A DNA stretch of 64,000 nt from Frankia sp. RB7 (GCA_030403585.1 JAUEPE010000005.1:62001-126000), one strand, 5' to 3'; positions 26,775-35,784 are shown, numbered from the stretch's first letter. Notes: generated from the letters alone by a model not told the origin. Made by a program: numbers and translations.

Positions 26775-26861
26775 GTGGTCCTCTTACGAAACTTGCCGAG
26801 GGAACGCCACACAGGACAAACGATCAGGCCGCCGCGCTGTGCTGGCGACCTTCGACGATTT

Positions 26862-26901
26862 TGGGAAAATAAATCGCACCGGCCACCTCTTAGGAGGTGC
26901 G
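26862..26901 (-). promoter_or_regulatory. Transcription attenuator of trpE(G)
   Basis: On the transcript, the end of the Trp-Trp leader can pair CACCTC with GAGGTG (plus-strand arms 26884-26889 and 26894-26899). Alternatively it can pair CGCACC with GGTGCG (26875-26880 and 26896-26901). The arms share bases, so the pairings exclude each other. The second stem is followed by an ATTTATTTT tract, as in an intrinsic terminator. A smaller GGTG/CACC hairpin includes the Trp codons. Ribosome stalling at those codons would decide which forms. Confidence 0.72.
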
Positions 26902-26937
26902 CCACCAAAGACGGGATGGGCGGGCTGCGGTGCTCAT
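26890..26937 (-). CDS. trpL: trp operon leader peptide
   Basis: A 15-codon frame, MSTAARPSRLWWRTS, with two tandem Trp codons four codons from the TAA stop, about 115 bases upstream of trpE(G). A longer in-frame start at 26955 would add six residues, but it lies between the promoter elements described next. I therefore prefer the ATG at 26937, whose A is the predicted first transcribed base. That makes the peptide leaderless, as reported for the Sinorhizobium trpL transcript. Confidence 0.8.
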   Translation of the reverse strand: MSTAARPSRLWWRTS

Positions 26938-26974
26938 GGGGCGGATACTCACCATGGCGCGGGGACGGCGTCAA
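26937..26974 (-). promoter_or_regulatory. Promoter of the trpL-trpE(G) transcript
   Basis: On the minus strand TTGACG (plus-strand 26969-26974) and GAGTAT (26945-26950) are separated by 18 bases, a fair sigma-70 type arrangement. Seven bases after the -10 element comes the A of the leader ATG. No Shine-Dalgarno exists between them, which supports a leaderless leader peptide. Confidence 0.6.
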
Positions 26975-27011
26975 GGGTAGCTAGGAAGGCCCCCCGCGCA
27001 AGATCGCCGGA

Positions 27012-27303
27012 TCACACCAGTTCGCCCGGTTTCGACACATCGCGCCTCCCATGACGCACGTGGACGACCTCCAGCGCATCATCAGCGACGCGGTAATAGA
27101 TCAGGTAAGGAAACGGGACGATCGGAAACACCCGAACGCCAGCCATATCAGTCGCACGACCGAGGCCCGGATATTTCGCAAGCAATTGGCTGGCGGCCGG
27201 ATACGCGCACGACTGCGCTGGAAGCACGCCTGTCGTGCTGCGCGGTATACTCGTGAATTCCGTCAATGTCATTTCGGGCACGCCGGGCGTACCGAAGCTT
27301 CAC
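27012..27303 (-). pseudogene. ParE/RelE-type toxin gene broken by a frameshift
   Basis: The gene starts at a GTG (27301-27303) that overlaps the antitoxin stop by GTGA. The first frame reads a typical ParE N-terminus (KLRYARRARNDIDGIHEY, then SSAVVRV). The rest of the domain, AKYPGLGRATD then PFPYLIYYRV and VVHVRHGRRD, is in the next frame. The switch falls near 27196-27208, where one missing base would restore the family pattern. The longest single frame (start at 27281) gives a wrong N-terminus. Either the toxin is dead or the base is a sequencing error. The antitoxin upstream is intact. Confidence 0.8.
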
Positions 27304-27527
27304 AGCCCGCACTTCTTCCAGAGCGCAGCCATTTCCTGATCGGTCGCGAACTCGCCTCGCTCAGCCTGTTCAAGACCCTCAAGCACGGCTGCGCGATGCT
27401 CTTCAGGCACAACGAACAGATCACCATCATTGGCGACGATCTGCTCAAGTACCTCGGCGACGTAGGCTTGCCGATCTTCCGACAACCTTCGCACCTTCTC
27501 GATCACATCTTCCAAGACCTTGGTCAT
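27300..27527 (-). CDS. Antitoxin of a ParDE/RelBE-like pair
   Basis: A 75-residue protein. The N-terminal helix-rich part (MTKVLEDVIEKVRRLSEDRQ) and the C-terminal toxin-binding tail (QAERGEFATDQEMAALWKKCGL) are typical of short antitoxins paired with ParE-like toxins. No DNA-binding ribbon is obvious, so autoregulation is uncertain. The start at 27527 follows a TATATATT element closely and lacks a clear ribosome site. It overlaps the frameshifted toxin by four bases, so the pair was a normal operon before the toxin was damaged. Codons upstream of the ATG do not look coding. Confidence 0.82.
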   Translation of the reverse strand: MTKVLEDVIEKVRRLSEDRQAYVAEVLEQIVANDGDLFVVPEEHRAAVLEGLEQAERGEFATDQEMAALWKKCGL

Positions 27528-27570
27528 GGGCGGAATATATACCAGTTGCAGGCCGAAAACGACCCGTTCC

Positions 27571-28245
27571 CTACCCCAAATGCTTCTTGAAAAACTCCGT
27601 CGCCCGTCCCCAGGCGAGTTCGGCAGCCTCTCGGTCGTGCACGGCCTGGCGCTGCTCGTTGACGAAGGCGTGTTCGGCGTCATAGCGGAACAGCTCGAGC
27701 GACTTGCCGGCGGCCTTCATGGCCTTCTCGAAGCCGTTGACGAGCTCCGGCGTGCACCAATCGTCCTTGTTGGCGAAATGGGCCTGCAGCGGGATCTTGA
27801 CGTCGGCGGGCTTGGCCGCCTGCTCCGGCGGGATGCCGTAGAACACGACGCCAGCCGCCAGCTCCGGCACATGCACCGAGCCGATGATGGTGACGGCGCC
27901 GCCGAGGCAGAAGCCGGTCAGGCCGACCTTGGCGCCGTTGCGCGACAGATATTGCGTGCCGCCGCGCACCGTCTGCGTGGTGGCATCCATGAAGTCGAGC
28001 GAGTTCATCTCTTTGCCGGCCGCGTCCGTGTCGTGATACGGCACTACCTTGCCCTTGTAGAGATCGGGCGCCAGCGCATCGAAGCCGGCGAGCGCAAAGC
28101 GGTCGCACAGACCCTTGATCTGGTCCGACAGGCCCCACCATTCCTGGATCACGACCACGCCCGGCGCGTTGCCGCGCGCGGCGTTGGCGAGATAGCCCGA
28201 GGCGTCCTTGCCATCCGGACGCTTGAAGGTGATTGCGGTTCCCAT
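27571..28245 (-). CDS. Dienelactone hydrolase family protein
   Basis: A 224-residue alpha/beta hydrolase. The nucleophile is the Cys of GFCLGG, as in dienelactone hydrolase, with the catalytic Asp in NKDDWCTPE and the His in AEHAFVN. VVVIQEWWGLSDQIKG carries the substrate-entry and oxyanion segment. The start at 28245 follows GGAGG directly. Dienelactone hydrolases act in chlorocatechol breakdown, but many single-gene members have other lactone or ester substrates. No catechol pathway genes are near, so the substrate is open. Confidence 0.92.
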   Translation of the reverse strand: MGTAITFKRPDGKDASGYLANAARGNAPGVVVIQEWWGLSDQIKGLCDRFALAGFDALAPDLYKGKVVPYHDTDAAGKEMNSLDFMDATTQTVRGGTQYLSRNGAKVGLTGFCLGGAVTIIGSVHVPELAAGVVFYGIPPEQAAKPADVKIPLQAHFANKDDWCTPELVNGFEKAMKAAGKSLELFRYDAEHAFVNEQRQAVHDREAAELAWGRATEFFKKHLG

Positions 28246-28345
28246 GGTGTCCTCCGACGATGTTCTGGGAGAGAGGTTTGGAGGTATCTTGGCGGCTGCG
28301 CGCGCGATAGGCAATCGCGTCGAACAACACACGCGCGTGTCCAAC

Positions 28346-28368
28346 AAAAAAGCCCCCTCGCGGGGGCC
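28346..28368 (-). terminator. Rho-independent terminator of the fbc operon
   Basis: On the minus strand GGCCCCC and GGGGGC arms around a GCGA loop are followed by TTTTTT (plus-strand A-run at 28346-28351). It lies 28 bases beyond the fbcH stop, as expected for the end of the fbcFH transcript. Confidence 0.92.
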
Positions 28369-28395
28369 TCTTCATTCTCGTCTCGCGTGCGCCGC

Positions 28396-30459
28396 TCAGT
28401 GCGAGTCGGCCCAGACCTTCTTCTTGGTGAAGTACATCAGGAACGCGAAGATGATCAGGAACACGAATACCTGGAGGCCGAGGCGCTTGCGCGCTTCCAT
28501 ATGCGGTTCGGCGGTCCACATCAGGAACGTGGTGACGTCCTTGGCGTACTGCGCAACCGTTGCCGGCGAGCCGTCGTCATAGGTCACCTGGCCGTCGCTG
28601 AGCGGCTTCGGCATCTTGATGGCGTGGCCCGGGAAGTACTTGTTGTAGTACGAGCCCTCCGGGATGCTCACGCCTTCCGGCGCCTTGTCCTCGAAGCCCT
28701 GGAGCACCGCCGAGACATAGTCCGGGCCCTGCTCCTGGTACTGGCTGAAGAAGTCGACCAGGAACATCGGGAAGCCGCGGCCGTAGGAACGCGCCTTGGT
28801 GATCAGCGACAAATCGGGCGGCGCGGCGCCACCGTTCGCCGCGCGAGCCGCCTGCTCGTTCGGGAATGGCGAGGGGAAGTAGTCGGCCGCCCGGCCCGGG
28901 CGCTCGAACATGTCGCCCTGGTCGTTCGGACCGTCCTTGATCTTGTAGTTGGAGGCAAACGCTGCGACCTGCGCCACCGAATAGCCGGGGCCGCCGGGAT
29001 CGCCGAGATTGCGGAAGGCGATGTAGGACAGGCTGTGGCAGTTGGAGCAGACCTCCTTGTAGACCTTCAGACCGCGCTGGAGCGCACCGCGGTCATACTT
29101 GCCGAAAGGGCCTGCGAACGACCAGCTGTTGCCCGGCGGCTTGGTGCCGCCTTCCTCGGCGCGGGCGTCCTGCAAGGTGCCGACGAACAACGCGCCGGCA
29201 GCGACGAGCGCGACCGCGATCGAGGCCACGGCCTTGCCGCTCTTGGCGAGGATCGCCTCCGAGATCGAGTTCGGCACCGGCCGCGGCGTCTCGATGCGCG
29301 AGAGCAGCGGCAACACGATCAGGAAGTAGGCGAAGTAGCAGACCGTCAGGACACGGCCGGCGATCACGTAGATGCCTTCCGGCGGCTGCGCGCCGAGATA
29401 GCCGAGCAGGATGCAGACCGCGACAAAGATCCAGAAGAACTGCTTGGCCAGCGGACGATACTTCGACGACCTGGTCTTGGCGGCATCGAGCCAGGGCAGG
29501 AAGCACAGGATGATGATCGCCGAGAACATCCCGATCACGCCCGCGAGCTTGTTCGGGATCGAGCGCAGGATCGCGTAGAACGGCAGGTAATACCACTCCG
29601 GCACGATGTGCGGAGGCGTCACGCCCGGATTCGCCGGAATGTAGTTGTCGGCGTCGCCGAGATAGTTCGGCATATAGAAGATGAACCAGGCGTAGAGCAG
29701 CAGGAAACAGGCGACGCCGAAGCCGTCCTTGATGGTCGCGTGCGGCGTGAACGGTACCGTGTCCTTTTCCGTCTTCGGCTCGACGCCGTCAGGATTGTTC
29801 TGGCCGGCGACGTGCAGCGCCCAGACGTGGAGCACGACGACGCCCGCGATCAGGAACGGCAGCAAATAGTGCAGCGAGAAGAAGCGGTTCAGCGTCGGGT
29901 TGCCGACCGAATAGCCGCCCCACAGCAGCGTCACGATACTCTCGCCGACATAGGGAATGGCGGAGAACAGATTGGTGATGACGGTGGCGCCCCAGAAGCT
30001 CATCTGGCCCCACGGCAGCACGTAGCCCATGAAGCCCGTCGCCATCATCAGGAGGTAGATGATGACGCCGAGGATCCAGAGCACCTCGCGCGGCTCCTTG
30101 TAGGAGCCGTAATAGAGGCCGCGCAACATGTGGACGTAGACCGCGAAGAAGAACATCGACGCGCCGCAGGCGTGCATGTTGCGGAGCAGCCAGCCGTAAT
30201 TGACGTCACGGACCAAAAGCTCGACCGACTTGAAGGCGAGATCAGCATGCGGCGTGTAATGCATCGCCAGGATCACGCCGGTCAGGATCTGCATCCCCAG
30301 CATGAAAGAGAGGATGGCGCCGAACGTCCACCAATAGTTGAGGTTACGCGGGGTGGGATAGACGACGAAGGAGGAGTGCACGAGACCCAGGATCGGCAGA
30401 CGCCGCTCGATCCATTGCAGGGCCGGATTGCTCGGCTGGTAGTCGGATGGTCCGCTCAT
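28396..30459 (-). CDS. fbcH: Fused cytochrome b / cytochrome c1 precursor
   Basis: A 687-residue precursor of two bc1 complex subunits. The N-terminal part is cytochrome b: eight-helix membrane core, heme-ligand His pairs in [20 protein letters not shown] and [25 protein letters not shown] segments, and the quinol-site motif PEWYY. An internal signal peptide ([16 protein letters not shown], cleavage near DARAEE) leads into cytochrome c1, with the heme site CSNCH and a C-terminal anchor helix. In Bradyrhizobium the precursor is cleaved into the two proteins. The start at 30459 gives [12 protein letters not shown] with AGGA upstream. The complex passes electrons from quinol to cytochrome c and is needed for microaerobic respiration in symbiosis. 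Confidence 0.97.
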   Translation of the reverse strand: MSGPSDYQPSNPALQWIERRLPILGLVHSSFVVYPTPRNLNYWWTFGAILSFMLGMQILTGVILAMHYTPHADLAFKSVELLVRDVNYGWLLRNMHACGASMFFFAVYVHMLRGLYYGSYKEPREVLWILGVIIYLLMMATGFMGYVLPWGQMSFWGATVITNLFSAIPYVGESIVTLLWGGYSVGNPTLNRFFSLHYLLPFLIAGVVVLHVWALHVAGQNNPDGVEPKTEKDTVPFTPHATIKDGFGVACFLLLYAWFIFYMPNYLGDADNYIPANPGVTPPHIVPEWYYLPFYAILRSIPNKLAGVIGMFSAIIILCFLPWLDAAKTRSSKYRPLAKQFFWIFVAVCILLGYLGAQPPEGIYVIAGRVLTVCYFAYFLIVLPLLSRIETPRPVPNSISEAILAKSGKAVASIAVALVAAGALFVGTLQDARAEEGGTKPPGNSWSFAGPFGKYDRGALQRGLKVYKEVCSNCHSLSYIAFRNLGDPGGPGYSVAQVAAFASNYKIKDGPNDQGDMFERPGRAADYFPSPFPNEQAARAANGGAAPPDLSLITKARSYGRGFPMFLVDFFSQYQEQGPDYVSAVLQGFEDKAPEGVSIPEGSYYNKYFPGHAIKMPKPLSDGQVTYDDGSPATVAQYAKDVTTFLMWTAEPHMEARKRLGLQVFVFLIIFAFLMYFTKKKVWADSH

Positions 30460-30520
30460 GATGCGATCCTGGGAAATAAAACGACGAGACGGTTCGAGGC
30501 TTCGGGCGCGGGTCCGAAGC

Positions 30521-31051
30521 TCAGCCGATCTGGATTTTGGTGTCGGAAACGAACTGGTACGGCGGCACCGGCAGGTTCGCGGGCGCGGGCCCCTGGCGGA
30601 TGCGGCCGGACGAATCGTACTGCGAACCATGGCAGGGGCAGAAGAACCCGTCGTAATTGCCTTCATGGGCGATCGGGATGCAGCCGAGATGGGTGCAGAT
30701 GCCGATCACGACCAGCCACTGGTCATGGCCGGCTTTGACCCGGGCCTCGTCGGACTGCGGATCTGGCAGGCTCGCCACCGGAACGGCGCGCGCCTCGTCG
30801 ATCTGCTTCTTGGTGCGGTGGCTGATGTAGATCGGCTTGCCGCGCCAGAACACCTTGATGTCCTGCCCCTCGGCGACCGGGCTCAGATCGACCTCGATCG
30901 GCGCACCGGCGGCGATGGTCGAGGCGTCCGGATTCATTTGGGAGATAAAGGGCCAGAGCGCAGCTGCGCCCCCTACTGCTGCAGCTGCCCCCGTTGCAAC
31001 GAATAAGAAATCACGGCGTGTCGGATGGTCCGCCGAAGACGCTGTCGTCAC
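30521..31051 (-). CDS. fbcF: Ubiquinol-cytochrome c reductase, Rieske iron-sulfur subunit
   Basis: A 176-residue Rieske protein. The N-terminus has a twin-arginine motif ([11 protein letters not shown]) that also serves as the membrane anchor. The 2Fe-2S ligands are in CTHLGC and CPCHGS. The start is a GTG at 31051 with AAGGG about ten bases upstream; the residues [15 protein letters not shown] fit the known family start. fbcH follows 61 bases later on the same strand. The 273-base gap upstream, shared with divergent trmL, shows no recognisable regulator site. Confidence 0.96.
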   Translation of the reverse strand: MTTASSADHPTRRDFLFVATGAAAAVGGAAALWPFISQMNPDASTIAAGAPIEVDLSPVAEGQDIKVFWRGKPIYISHRTKKQIDEARAVPVASLPDPQSDEARVKAGHDQWLVVIGICTHLGCIPIAHEGNYDGFFCPCHGSQYDSSGRIRQGPAPANLPVPPYQFVSDTKIQIG

Positions 31052-31324
31052 GATTCCAACCCTTTCTTCTTATGCAGCCGACGGAACCGTTCCAGGAGCC
31101 CCCAAGGTCCCCGGAACAGTCTGCCGGCGCCCGCGGCCCCCCGCGGCGGCAGAACTTGGCGTGTCCCCACCAAAACAAGGCGAAAAACAGTAGTCCAGAA
31201 TCGTTCTATTGGCACCCTTGCAGGACGAGCGCAAGCCCGCTAACGGCGCGGGAGCGTGCAATGCACGAATTCCGCGGCCAGCGATGTTTTATTGAGACAT
31301 TTCCGGCCCACAACCGACCGACCA

Positions 31325-31789
31325 ATGCCCATGCAGATCGCACTTTTCCAACCCGACATCCCCCAGAACACCGGCACGATTCTCCGCCTGTGCGCCTGTC
31401 TGGGCATCGCCGCCCACATCATCGAACCGGCGGGCTTCCCGATCTCCGACCGGCATTTCCGCCGGGCGGGAATGGATTACCTCGACCACGTCAGCATTAC
31501 CCGCCACGATTCCTGGTCGAAATTCGAGGAGTGGCGGGCGGCACACAGCTACCGGCTGCTGCTCTTCACCACCAAGGCCGCCACGGATTACCGCGATTTT
31601 CATTACCAGACGTCGGACATCCTGCTATTCGGGCGCGAGAGCGCGGGGGTCACCGACGCGGTGGTCGAGGCCGCGGACGCGCGGCTGGTGATCCCGATCA
31701 GCCCGGGGCTGCGGTCGCTCAATGTCGCCATGACCGCGGCGATGGCCGCAGGCGAAGCGCTGCGGCAGGTCCGGAACCCGCACGATTGA
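31325..31789 (+). CDS. trmL: tRNA (cytidine/uridine-34-2'-O)-methyltransferase
   Basis: A 154-residue SPOUT enzyme that methylates the wobble ribose of certain tRNA(Leu). It has the N-terminal IALFQPDIPQNTGTILR, the DILLFGRESAGV segment, and the trefoil-knot SAM site RLVIPISPGLRSLNVAMTAA. Length matches the family. Two ATGs at 31325 and 31331 are both possible. It is divergent from fbcF and precedes queE, another tRNA modification gene, by 18 bases. Confidence 0.95.
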   Translation: MPMQIALFQPDIPQNTGTILRLCACLGIAAHIIEPAGFPISDRHFRRAGMDYLDHVSITRHDSWSKFEEWRAAHSYRLLLFTTKAATDYRDFHYQTSDILLFGRESAGVTDAVVEAADARLVIPISPGLRSLNVAMTAAMAAGEALRQVRNPHD

Positions 31790-31807
31790 TATGACGAGGA
31801 GAGAGCA

Positions 31808-32440
31808 GTGAGTTACGCGGTCAAGGAAATCTTCCTGACCCTGCAAGGCGAAGGCGCCCATGCCGGGCGCGCATCGGTGTTCTGCCGTTTTGCCGGCTGC
31901 AACCTCTGGAGCGGCCGCGAGGCCGACCGCGCGGATGCGACATGTCAGTTCTGCGACACGGATTTCGTCGGCACCGACGGCACGCTCGGCGGCCGTTACG
32001 CCTCGGCCGTGGAACTCGCCGACACCATCGCTGCGCAATGGACGGCCTCCACCGACAACCGCTATGCGGTGCTGACCGGCGGCGAGCCGCTGCTGCAGGT
32101 CGATGACGCCCTGGTCGAGGCACTCCACGCCCGCGGGTTCGAGATCGGCGTCGAGACCAATGGCACGGTCGCGCCGCCCGAAGGACTCGACTGGATCTGC
32201 GTCAGCCCCAAAGGCGGCAGCGAGATGGTGCTGCGCCGGGGGCACGAACTAAAGCTGGTCTATCCCCAGGCCCTCGCAGCACCCGAGACGTTCGAGAGCC
32301 TCGCCTTCGAGCGCTTCTCGCTGCAGCCGATGGACGGGCCCGAGGTTGCCCAAAACACCGCGCGCGCGATCGACTATTGCCTGCGCCATCCGCAATGGCG
32401 GCTGAGCGTGCAGACGCATAAATCGCTCGGCATCAGATAG
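31808..32440 (+). CDS. queE: 7-carboxy-7-deazaguanine synthase
   Basis: A 210-residue radical SAM enzyme of queuosine synthesis converting carboxytetrahydropterin to carboxydeazaguanine. The cluster Cys residues are in CRFAGCNLW and CQFCD, the expanded C-x(n)-C-x2-C pattern of QueE. The SAM segment AVLTGGEPLLQ and the substrate-binding VETNGTV are present. It starts at a GTG (31808) after GAGGAG. It leads a close run with queD and hemF. Confidence 0.95.
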   Translation: MSYAVKEIFLTLQGEGAHAGRASVFCRFAGCNLWSGREADRADATCQFCDTDFVGTDGTLGGRYASAVELADTIAAQWTASTDNRYAVLTGGEPLLQVDDALVEALHARGFEIGVETNGTVAPPEGLDWICVSPKGGSEMVLRRGHELKLVYPQALAAPETFESLAFERFSLQPMDGPEVAQNTARAIDYCLRHPQWRLSVQTHKSLGIR

Positions 32441-32457
32441 GATTGGTTGACGGACAG

Positions 32458-32832
32458 ATGTGGGAATTGACGAAATCGTTCCGCTTCGAGGCGGCGCATA
32501 CGCTGTCGGGAACGACCTTTGGTGCCGACAGCGAGGAAATTCACGGCCACTCCTTTCGTGCCGAAGTGACGGTGCGCGGCACGCCCGACCCTGCGACCGG
32601 CATGGTGGTCGATCTCGGCCTGCTCCAGCGCGCCATCGAGGAGGTGCGGTTGATGCTCGACCACAAGTTCCTCAACAAGATCGAGGCGCTGGGGACACCG
32701 ACGCTGGAGAACCTGTCTCGCTTCGTCTGGGAGCGGCTCGCACACATCGGCAAGCTCACCCGCGTCAGCATCCACCGCGACAGTTGCAACGAGAGCTGCA
32801 CCTATTACGGTCCACAAGAGCTAACGAAATGA
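32458..32832 (+). CDS. queD: 6-carboxytetrahydropterin synthase (QueD-type) lacking the usual catalytic Cys
   Basis: A 124-residue PTPS-family protein. Zinc ligands are visible in FRFEAAH and HGHSF. The usual Cys four residues before HGH (C-x-x-x-H-G-H) is Ser here (SEEIHGH). Two Cys occur near the C-terminus (SCNESC), which could be a substitute. The paired queE strongly implies the queuosine pathway. I chose the ATG at 32458 because [10 protein letters not shown] matches the family; the longer frame begins with TTG. The stop overlaps the hemF start by ATGA. Confidence 0.88.
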   Translation: MWELTKSFRFEAAHTLSGTTFGADSEEIHGHSFRAEVTVRGTPDPATGMVVDLGLLQRAIEEVRLMLDHKFLNKIEALGTPTLENLSRFVWERLAHIGKLTRVSIHRDSCNESCTYYGPQELTK

Positions 32833-33728
32833 CATCCACATTGGACCCGAACCAGATCGAAGACCGCAAGGCCCGCGCCCGCAGCTGGTTCGAGTATCTG
32901 CGCGACGACATCTGCGAAAACTTCGAGCGGCTCGAGGATGACGCGCCGCAGAGCCTCTATTCCGGCGAGGCCGGCCGCTTCGTGCGCACGCCCTGGCAGC
33001 GCACCGATCACAGTGGGGCTGCCGGTGGCGGCGGCGTGATGTCGATGATGTCGGGCCGCCTGTTCGAGAAGGTCGGCGTGCATTGCTCGACCGTGCATGG
33101 TGAGTTCGCACCCGAGTTTCGCGCGCAGATTCCGGGCGCGGCGGAAGACCCGCGCTTCTGGGCCTCCGGCATCTCGCTGATCGCGCATCTGCGCAATCCG
33201 CACGTGCCGGCCGTGCACATGAACACGCGCTTCGTCGTCACCACCAAGGCGTGGTTCGGGGGCGGCGCCGATCTCACGCCGGTGCTCGACCGAAGGCGCA
33301 CGCAGGAGGACGCCGACACAATCGCCTTCCACGCTGCGATGAAGGAGGCCTGCACAGGCCCGAACGGCGTTGCCGATTACGACAAGTACAAGAAGTGGTG
33401 CGACGAGTATTTCTACCTGCCGCACCGGAAAGAGGCGCGCGGCATCGGCGGCATCTTCTACGACTGGCACGACAGCGGCGATTGGGACGCCGACCTCGCC
33501 TTCACGCAAGACGTTGGCCGCGCGTTCCTGAAGATCTACCCTGACATCGTCAGGCGCAATTTCGCAAGCGCCTGGACCGCTGAAGATCGCGAGGAGCAAC
33601 TGATCCGTCGCGGCCGCTATGTCGAGTTCAATTTGCTCTACGACCGCGGCACCATCTTCGGGCTCAAGACCGGCGGCAATGTGGATTCGATCCTGTCGTC
33701 GCTGCCGCCCGAGGTGAAATGGCCATGA
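32829..33728 (+). CDS. hemF: Aerobic coproporphyrinogen III oxidase
   Basis: A 299-residue oxygen-dependent heme synthesis enzyme. It shows [29 protein letters not shown], the [11 protein letters not shown] substrate loop, [21 protein letters not shown], and the dimer end [19 protein letters not shown]. It converts coproporphyrinogen III to protoporphyrinogen IX. The ATG overlaps the queD stop, and its own stop overlaps the following gene, so translation is coupled through the run. Heme supply links it loosely to the nearby bc1 genes and to bphO. Confidence 0.97.
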   Translation: MTSTLDPNQIEDRKARARSWFEYLRDDICENFERLEDDAPQSLYSGEAGRFVRTPWQRTDHSGAAGGGGVMSMMSGRLFEKVGVHCSTVHGEFAPEFRAQIPGAAEDPRFWASGISLIAHLRNPHVPAVHMNTRFVVTTKAWFGGGADLTPVLDRRRTQEDADTIAFHAAMKEACTGPNGVADYDKYKKWCDEYFYLPHRKEARGIGGIFYDWHDSGDWDADLAFTQDVGRAFLKIYPDIVRRNFASAWTAEDREEQLIRRGRYVEFNLLYDRGTIFGLKTGGNVDSILSSLPPEVKWP

Positions 33729-34471
33729 CGACGATCAAGCCCGCAATCAAGCCGCTCCCCCGCGCCATGCTGATCGACATGGACGATACCATCCTGTCGG
33801 CCTATGGCCGGCCCGAGATCGCCTGGAACACGATCGCGGAGGAATTCGCCGAAGAGCTCGCACCGCTGCCGGCGCATCAGGTCGCCGCGGCCGTGCTCGC
33901 CTATGCGCGGCAATTCTGGTCGACCGCGGAAGCCGCGTGGCGGATGAAGCTCGGCGAGGCGCGACGGCTCACGGTGCGCGGCGGCTTCGCCGCGCTCGAG
34001 GCCCGTGGCCATCGCGCCCTCTCCGACGATCTCGCCGCCCGCCTCGCCGATCGCTTCACCAGCTATCGCGAGGAAGCGATCTTCGTCTTTCCGGGCGCGC
34101 ATGATGCGATCGACGCGTTCAGGGCGCGCGGCGTCAAGCTCGCGCTGGTCACCAACGGCGCCGCCGACATGCAGCGCGCCAAGGTCGAGCGCTTCGAGCT
34201 GGCCCATCGCTTCGATCACATCCAGATCGAGGGCGAGCACGGTTTCGGCAAGCCGGAGGAGCGCGCCTATCTGCACGCGATGGAGGCGCTCGGCGTCACC
34301 GCGGGAGACACCTGGATGATCGGCGACAATCTGGAATGGGAAGTCGTGACGCCGCAGCGGCTCGGCATCTATGCGATCTGGATCGACGTGCATGGCGACG
34401 GCCTGCCCGAAGGCTCGACCGTCAAGCCCGACCGCATCATCCGCTCGCTGACCGAACTCGTGCCGGACTGA
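33719..34471 (+). CDS. HAD-superfamily hydrolase, subfamily IA
   Basis: A 250-residue phosphatase-like protein. Motif I is LIDMDDTIL with the nucleophile Asp and the acid Asp two residues later, motif II is LVTNGA, and motif III/IV is GKPEERAY then [11 protein letters not shown] helical cap occupies about residues 30-110. An inner ATG at 33725 also fits and would overlap the hemF stop by ATGA. The substrate is unknown; many relatives hydrolyse nucleotides or sugar phosphates. Confidence 0.9.
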   Translation: MAMTTIKPAIKPLPRAMLIDMDDTILSAYGRPEIAWNTIAEEFAEELAPLPAHQVAAAVLAYARQFWSTAEAAWRMKLGEARRLTVRGGFAALEARGHRALSDDLAARLADRFTSYREEAIFVFPGAHDAIDAFRARGVKLALVTNGAADMQRAKVERFELAHRFDHIQIEGEHGFGKPEERAYLHAMEALGVTAGDTWMIGDNLEWEVVTPQRLGIYAIWIDVHGDGLPEGSTVKPDRIIRSLTELVPD

Positions 34472-34788
34472 AATCTCGAAAACAACCCCATGCACAGTAG
34501 CCGGCCGCTGCAAATTCAACAGCTTGCCGCAAAACGAAACGGGGATGCTGATTTTACGAAATCAGTTGACGCGTCGGGCAAAACAGGCGCATGATGCCAC
34601 CATCGCCGCGCCTGGGACGGAATATTCCTGAAGCGACAATCGCGCGATCTCCCACTCGAAACTCTGCCATCGACGTTTCGCGCAGTCCACGCAAGCCGGC
34701 GCAAGTCACGGGTCTCGCAGCCCGTGATCGGCGTGTCATGACGGCTTGCTAGCCTTCGCTCTCATCGATCAACCCGAAAGGACCACCC
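34472..34788. other. Intergenic region between the HAD gene and the YodC-like gene
   Basis: A 317-base gap with no convincing gene. It contains a hairpin CTGATTT/AAATCAG near 34547-34564, then TTGACG 18 bases before CATGAT, a plausible promoter for the YodC-like gene. The two minus-strand frames here have no ribosome site or family features. Confidence 0.5.
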
Positions 34789-34998
34789 ATGGAATTGAAA
34801 ACCGGCGACGTCGTCATGCTGAAATCCGGCGGCCAGCCGCTGACCGTCGCAGAGGTCAAAGGCGACGACATCGTCTGCCTCTGGATGGGCTCGGAAGGCG
34901 ATCTGTTCCGCGAGACGCTGCCGCTCGCCACGCTCGAGCGCCTCGAAATCGATGAGGACGACGAAGACGAGGAAGAAGACGACGAGGACGACGAGTAG
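34789..34998 (+). CDS. YodC/DUF2158-like protein with acidic tail
   Basis: A 69-residue protein. The first 50 residues (TGDVVMLKSGGQPLTV, then IVCLWM) form the small beta-barrel DUF2158 domain. The last 17 residues are almost all Asp and Glu, absent from the short YodC form. AAAGGA precedes the start. Function unknown; the acidic tail could bind a basic partner. Terminator-like sequence downstream belongs to the convergent HdeA-type gene. Confidence 0.82.
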   Translation: MELKTGDVVMLKSGGQPLTVAEVKGDDIVCLWMGSEGDLFRETLPLATLERLEIDEDDEDEEEDDEDDE

Positions 34999-35105
34999 TC
35001 GCGTCTGAGATCCTGTCGGATCGGCGCGCTCAGCCCCGGCACATCTGATGTCCGCTTCTCCGCCAACAACGGCGCGCTAGCGGACATCGCTGGAGTTCGC
35101 AAAAG

Positions 35106-35134
35106 GGCCATTAGCAGAAGCCATGCTAATGGCC
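35106..35134 (-). terminator. Rho-independent terminator of the HdeA-type gene
   Basis: GGCCATTAGCA and TGCTAATGGCC form a perfect 11-base stem with a 7-base loop. On the minus strand it is followed by CTTTTG. It lies 63 bases after the stop of the minus-strand HdeA-type gene and may also stop the convergent YodC-like transcript. Confidence 0.8.
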
Positions 35135-35196
35135 GAGTTCGTATGCATTCGTAGGGCGCTCTCCGTCGATCGTGAGCGGCTGAAAACTGATCCGGC

Positions 35197-35733
35197 TTAG
35201 CTAGCTCTATTCTGAATGGCCGTTGGTAGAGTGCGGGATTTATTCTTCTTGCAATACGCGACGACCGCACTGGAATTCCTCTGCAGGCGGTCGTAATCCA
35301 ATACACTGTTGCTTGCCGCCGCGTTGTAATAGCCGCTCATAAAATATCTTACAAAATCCTTATCCTCTGGATCGTACCCCAACCAAGTTCCGCAAGTGAT
35401 CTTGTTAAAATCCAGCGTAGCGTTAGGCACCGCGGTTACGCCTATCGATTTTTCCAGGCCTACCATCACACTGGCACTCGGGTTGGATTGGCACCACGCT
35501 CTTACGCTTGTGACATTTGTCCGATGCAGGTCAAAATCTACAAACGTCCTCCGACTTTCATAACTAAACCAGCCGGTCATCCAAGCTGAGAACTTGCTCG
35601 ACGGTGCAGCCGGCATGGCGAGATATTCGCTACAGGTGATGCTGCGAATATCGACCGTCGTGGCAAGCGCTTCACTAGCGAACGCCGGGACAATTGAGAT
35701 CGCGAACGCAAGGATAATCAACCTGCATCTCAT
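35197..35733 (-). CDS. Exported protein with two tandem HdeA-like domains
   Basis: A 178-residue protein with a signal peptide cut near SEALA. Two similar halves follow. Each has I-T-C (ITCSEYL, ITCGTWL), an F-x-x-(W/F)-M-(T/S)-G-(W/Y) core (FSAWMTGWFSY, FVRYFMSGYYN), and a C-terminal Cys (RAWCQS, VAYCKK). This matches the disulfide-bonded acid chaperone HdeA, here apparently duplicated. HdeA proteins normally have one domain of about 85 mature residues. The start has GGGAG upstream. A perfect FixK/FNR box with a well-spaced -10 element lies upstream, so expression in low oxygen is likely. The region is less GC-rich than its surroundings. Confidence 0.85.
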   Translation of the reverse strand: MRCRLIILAFAISIVPAFASEALATTVDIRSITCSEYLAMPAAPSSKFSAWMTGWFSYESRRTFVDFDLHRTNVTSVRAWCQSNPSASVMVGLEKSIGVTAVPNATLDFNKITCGTWLGYDPEDKDFVRYFMSGYYNAAASNSVLDYDRLQRNSSAVVAYCKKNKSRTLPTAIQNRAS

Positions 35734-35784
35734 TGTGATGATCTCCCTAGTAAACAGACCAATCGCGATCTCGCGACCCCAAAA

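Noticed and set aside
27501..30738. 1072-codon plus-strand frame through the hydrolase and fbcFH region
   Set aside because: It is antisense to fbcH, fbcF and the hydrolase, which carry clear catalytic and heme motifs; an open antisense frame is common at this GC content.
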